NCBI GenBank assembly: GCA_017615955.1
Contig: JAFZZD010000102.1
Span: 1 to 6,068, forward strand
Direction of reading: 5' to 3'
From: Victivallales bacterium
Lineage (GTDB): Bacteria > Verrucomicrobiota > Lentisphaeria > Oligosphaerales > Oligosphaeraceae
Length of the DNA: 6,068 nt
Positions within the stretch are counted from its first letter, which is position 1. Every line of letters begins with the position of its first letter. Shown piece by piece: positions 4,785 through 6,068 of this stretch. The position numbers and the translations under genes were made by a program. Under the pieces are notes generated by a model. It ran no database searches, was not told the origin of the DNA, and was given only the letters and a program-made list of their open reading frames with translations.

Positions 4785-6068
4785 ATGGCGTGCAGGACAA
4801 GAGGGCATATCTATCAACTTGGGGCAAAGGGCGTTTGGTACATAAGATACAAGGCGGAGGGCAGGGAGCATCGTGTCAGGCTCATTGGCACGGATGGTCT
4901 GCCAGTGGCCACGAAAAAGGAGGCGCTGGCCGCCGCAAACAGGCTGCTGGTTCCGATTCGTGAGGAAGACAAGGCGGAGCGTGCGCGTCTGCTGATGCAC
5001 GACTACCGCGATGCAAAGGAGGCCGCGCAGTCCGCTGAAATGGAACTGGCAAATCTGAAGGGCAGGGTGGACGGAGGCTGGAGGCTTTTCATGGAATGTC
5101 CACGCCGTCCGAAAAGCTGCCGCGACTTTTCCGCGAAGGACGCCGTGCCGCAGCACAGCACGGCCAGCAACTACAAGGCGATATTCGAGCGTTTCTCAAA
5201 ATGGTGCGAGGCTCACAGCATCGTGCTGCTGTGCAATGTGAGCGGTGATGACGCGCTGGCTTTCATGGACGATTTGGGCGATGTGTCCAACGGCACCTGG
5301 AACAAGTACCGCATGTTCCTGCATCTGTTCTATCAGCTGCTCATTGACAGCGGGAAGATTCTCTGCGCAAATCCGTTTGCGGATGTGCTGCCACGCGATG
5401 GCGACTACAATTCCAAGGAGCCGCTGGAGCCAGCACAGGTAAGTGCGCTGATTGCAGCCGCCGAGGGCGAAATGAAGGTGCTTTTCATGCTGGGGTATTA
5501 CACTGGCCTGCGAATGGGTGACTGCTGCACTCTGCGCTGGGGTGAGGTCAAGTCCGCCCGTGGCGTGATTGAGCGTCTGCCAAACAAGACTGGAAGGCGC
5601 AGCAGGGACAAGTCCCAGGCGATTGTCAAGGTTGGCATTGCGCCTGTTCTGCTGGATGCGCTCAATGCTCTGCCCCGCAACGGGGAATATGTGCTGCCTG
5701 GCCTGGCAAAGATGTATCTGGCAAAGAAGGAGTATCTTGTAACCAACAGGGTGAACCGCGTATTCGAGAAATGCGGCATTGAAACCAGGGTGGAGGACAC
5801 TGGCGGACATTATGAGCATGGCGCAGACGGGAGCAGGATATACGTGAAAGGCGAGTGCCGTGCAATCGTGCGGTATGGGTTCCACTCGCTGCGGTACAGC
5901 TATATTTCCCACAATGCCGAGGCTGGCACGCCCATGGGCATCATACAGCGCAACGCGGGGCACTCCAGCCGCATGATGACGGAGCACTATCTGAAGATCT
6001 CCGATGCGGCCGCCAGGCAATATGCCGACGCGCTGAAGCTGCCGGAAAAGAATGAGGGCGACGCAGGG
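4785..6068 (+). CDS. int: Tyrosine recombinase (integrase) of an integrative element, 3' end beyond window
   Basis: The frame opens at the ATG at 4785 and stays open to the right edge (428 residues seen). The start is supported by AAGGAGG (4769-4775) 9 nt upstream. The protein performs site-specific DNA strand exchange. The N-terminus (about 5-55, with GHIYQLGAKGVWYIRYKAEG) resembles the small beta-sheet arm-binding domain of phage integrases. A charged, probably helical or coiled-coil linker follows at about 55-100, then the helical core-binding domain at about 110-210. The catalytic domain runs from about 222, with Arg243 (TGLRMGD), Lys268 (LPNKTGR), His367 and Arg370 (HSLRYSYI), His393 (AGHSS) and nucleophile Tyr402 (TEHYLKI). 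All six are present, so the enzyme should be active. Only a short tail past Tyr402 is expected to be missing. The gene is divergent from the truncated tRNA-Leu 110 bp away, which is the presumed target. Base composition and codon use do not obviously differ from the chromosomal genes, so the element may be long resident or from a related host. Confidence 0.93.
   Translation, partial: MACRTRGHIYQLGAKGVWYIRYKAEGREHRVRLIGTDGLPVATKKEALAAANRLLVPIREEDKAERARLLMHDYRDAKEAAQSAEMELANLKGRVDGGWRLFMECPRRPKSCRDFSAKDAVPQHSTASNYKAIFERFSKWCEAHSIVLLCNVSGDDALAFMDDLGDVSNGTWNKYRMFLHLFYQLLIDSGKILCANPFADVLPRDGDYNSKEPLEPAQVSALIAAAEGEMKVLFMLGYYTGLRMGDCCTLRWGEVKSARGVIERLPNKTGRRSRDKSQAIVKVGIAPVLLDALNALPRNGEYVLPGLAKMYLAKKEYLVTNRVNRVFEKCGIETRVEDTGGHYEHGADGSRIYVKGECRAIVRYGFHSLRYSYISHNAEAGTPMGIIQRNAGHSSRMMTEHYLKISDAAARQYADALKLPEKNEGDAG

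Noticed and set aside
4129..4963. Open frames across rnpB, the terminator and the tRNA fragment (4129-4449, 4209-4430, 4409-4963)
   Set aside because: They run through structural RNA sequence and into the integrase gene in the wrong frame, with no domain or start signal.
4755..6020. Minus-strand open frames opposite the integrase (4755-5156, 5196-6020)
   Set aside because: They are mirror frames of a complete catalytic recombinase domain and carry no motif of their own.
1..6068. CRISPR array, insertion sequence or toxin-antitoxin pair
   Set aside because: No regularly spaced repeats, transposase motifs or small paired genes with supporting signals were seen on either strand.

Overview
The window looks like a bacterial chromosome segment of moderately high G+C that ends in the edge of an integrated mobile element. 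The organism is a bacterium, since the RNase P RNA is of the bacterial A-type and the enzyme I is bacterial. The mix of a GAF-type enzyme I, an archaeal-type triosephosphate isomerase and CCA-encoding tRNA would fit an anaerobic or gut lineage such as the Lentisphaerota/PVC group. That placement is a weak impression, not a demonstrated one.

Positions 1-4050, all minus strand, form one compact gene set. In transcription order it holds a GAF-domain PTS enzyme I (ptsP-like, 4050-1693), an archaeal-type triosephosphate isomerase (1678-977), a YjbQ/UPF0047 family protein (927-280), a GC-rich intercistronic hairpin (263-241), and the start of a KpsF/GutQ-like SIS-domain sugar-phosphate isomerase (218 to beyond the left edge). 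The first two gaps are 14 and 49 nt, every gene has its own ribosome binding site, and the set reads as an operon for sugar-phosphate metabolism headed by a phosphoryl-transfer or regulatory protein.

Positions 4082-4438 are the RNase P RNA gene (rnpB), also minus strand, with a candidate promoter at 4446-4475. No clear terminator separates it from ptsP, which begins about 30 nt downstream. Its L15 loop appears to lack the usual GGU.

Positions 4558-4593 are an intrinsic terminator on the minus strand, and 4622-4675 are the 3' half of a tRNA-Leu(CAA) gene on the same strand. The tRNA sequence stops abruptly at the 5' edge of the anticodon loop. Beyond that break, on the plus strand, lies a tyrosine recombinase (4785 to beyond the right edge) with all catalytic residues visible. 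The simplest reading is that the tRNA-Leu gene is the integration target (att site), everything left of about 4675 is chromosome, and everything to the right is the start of an integrative element. The 110-bp gap before the integrase contains 10-bp-period and 9-bp-period repeats and a promoter-like sequence, possibly recombinase or repressor binding sites.

No CRISPR array, insertion sequence or demonstrably new system was seen. The element's cargo, which could be the most interesting part, lies outside the window.
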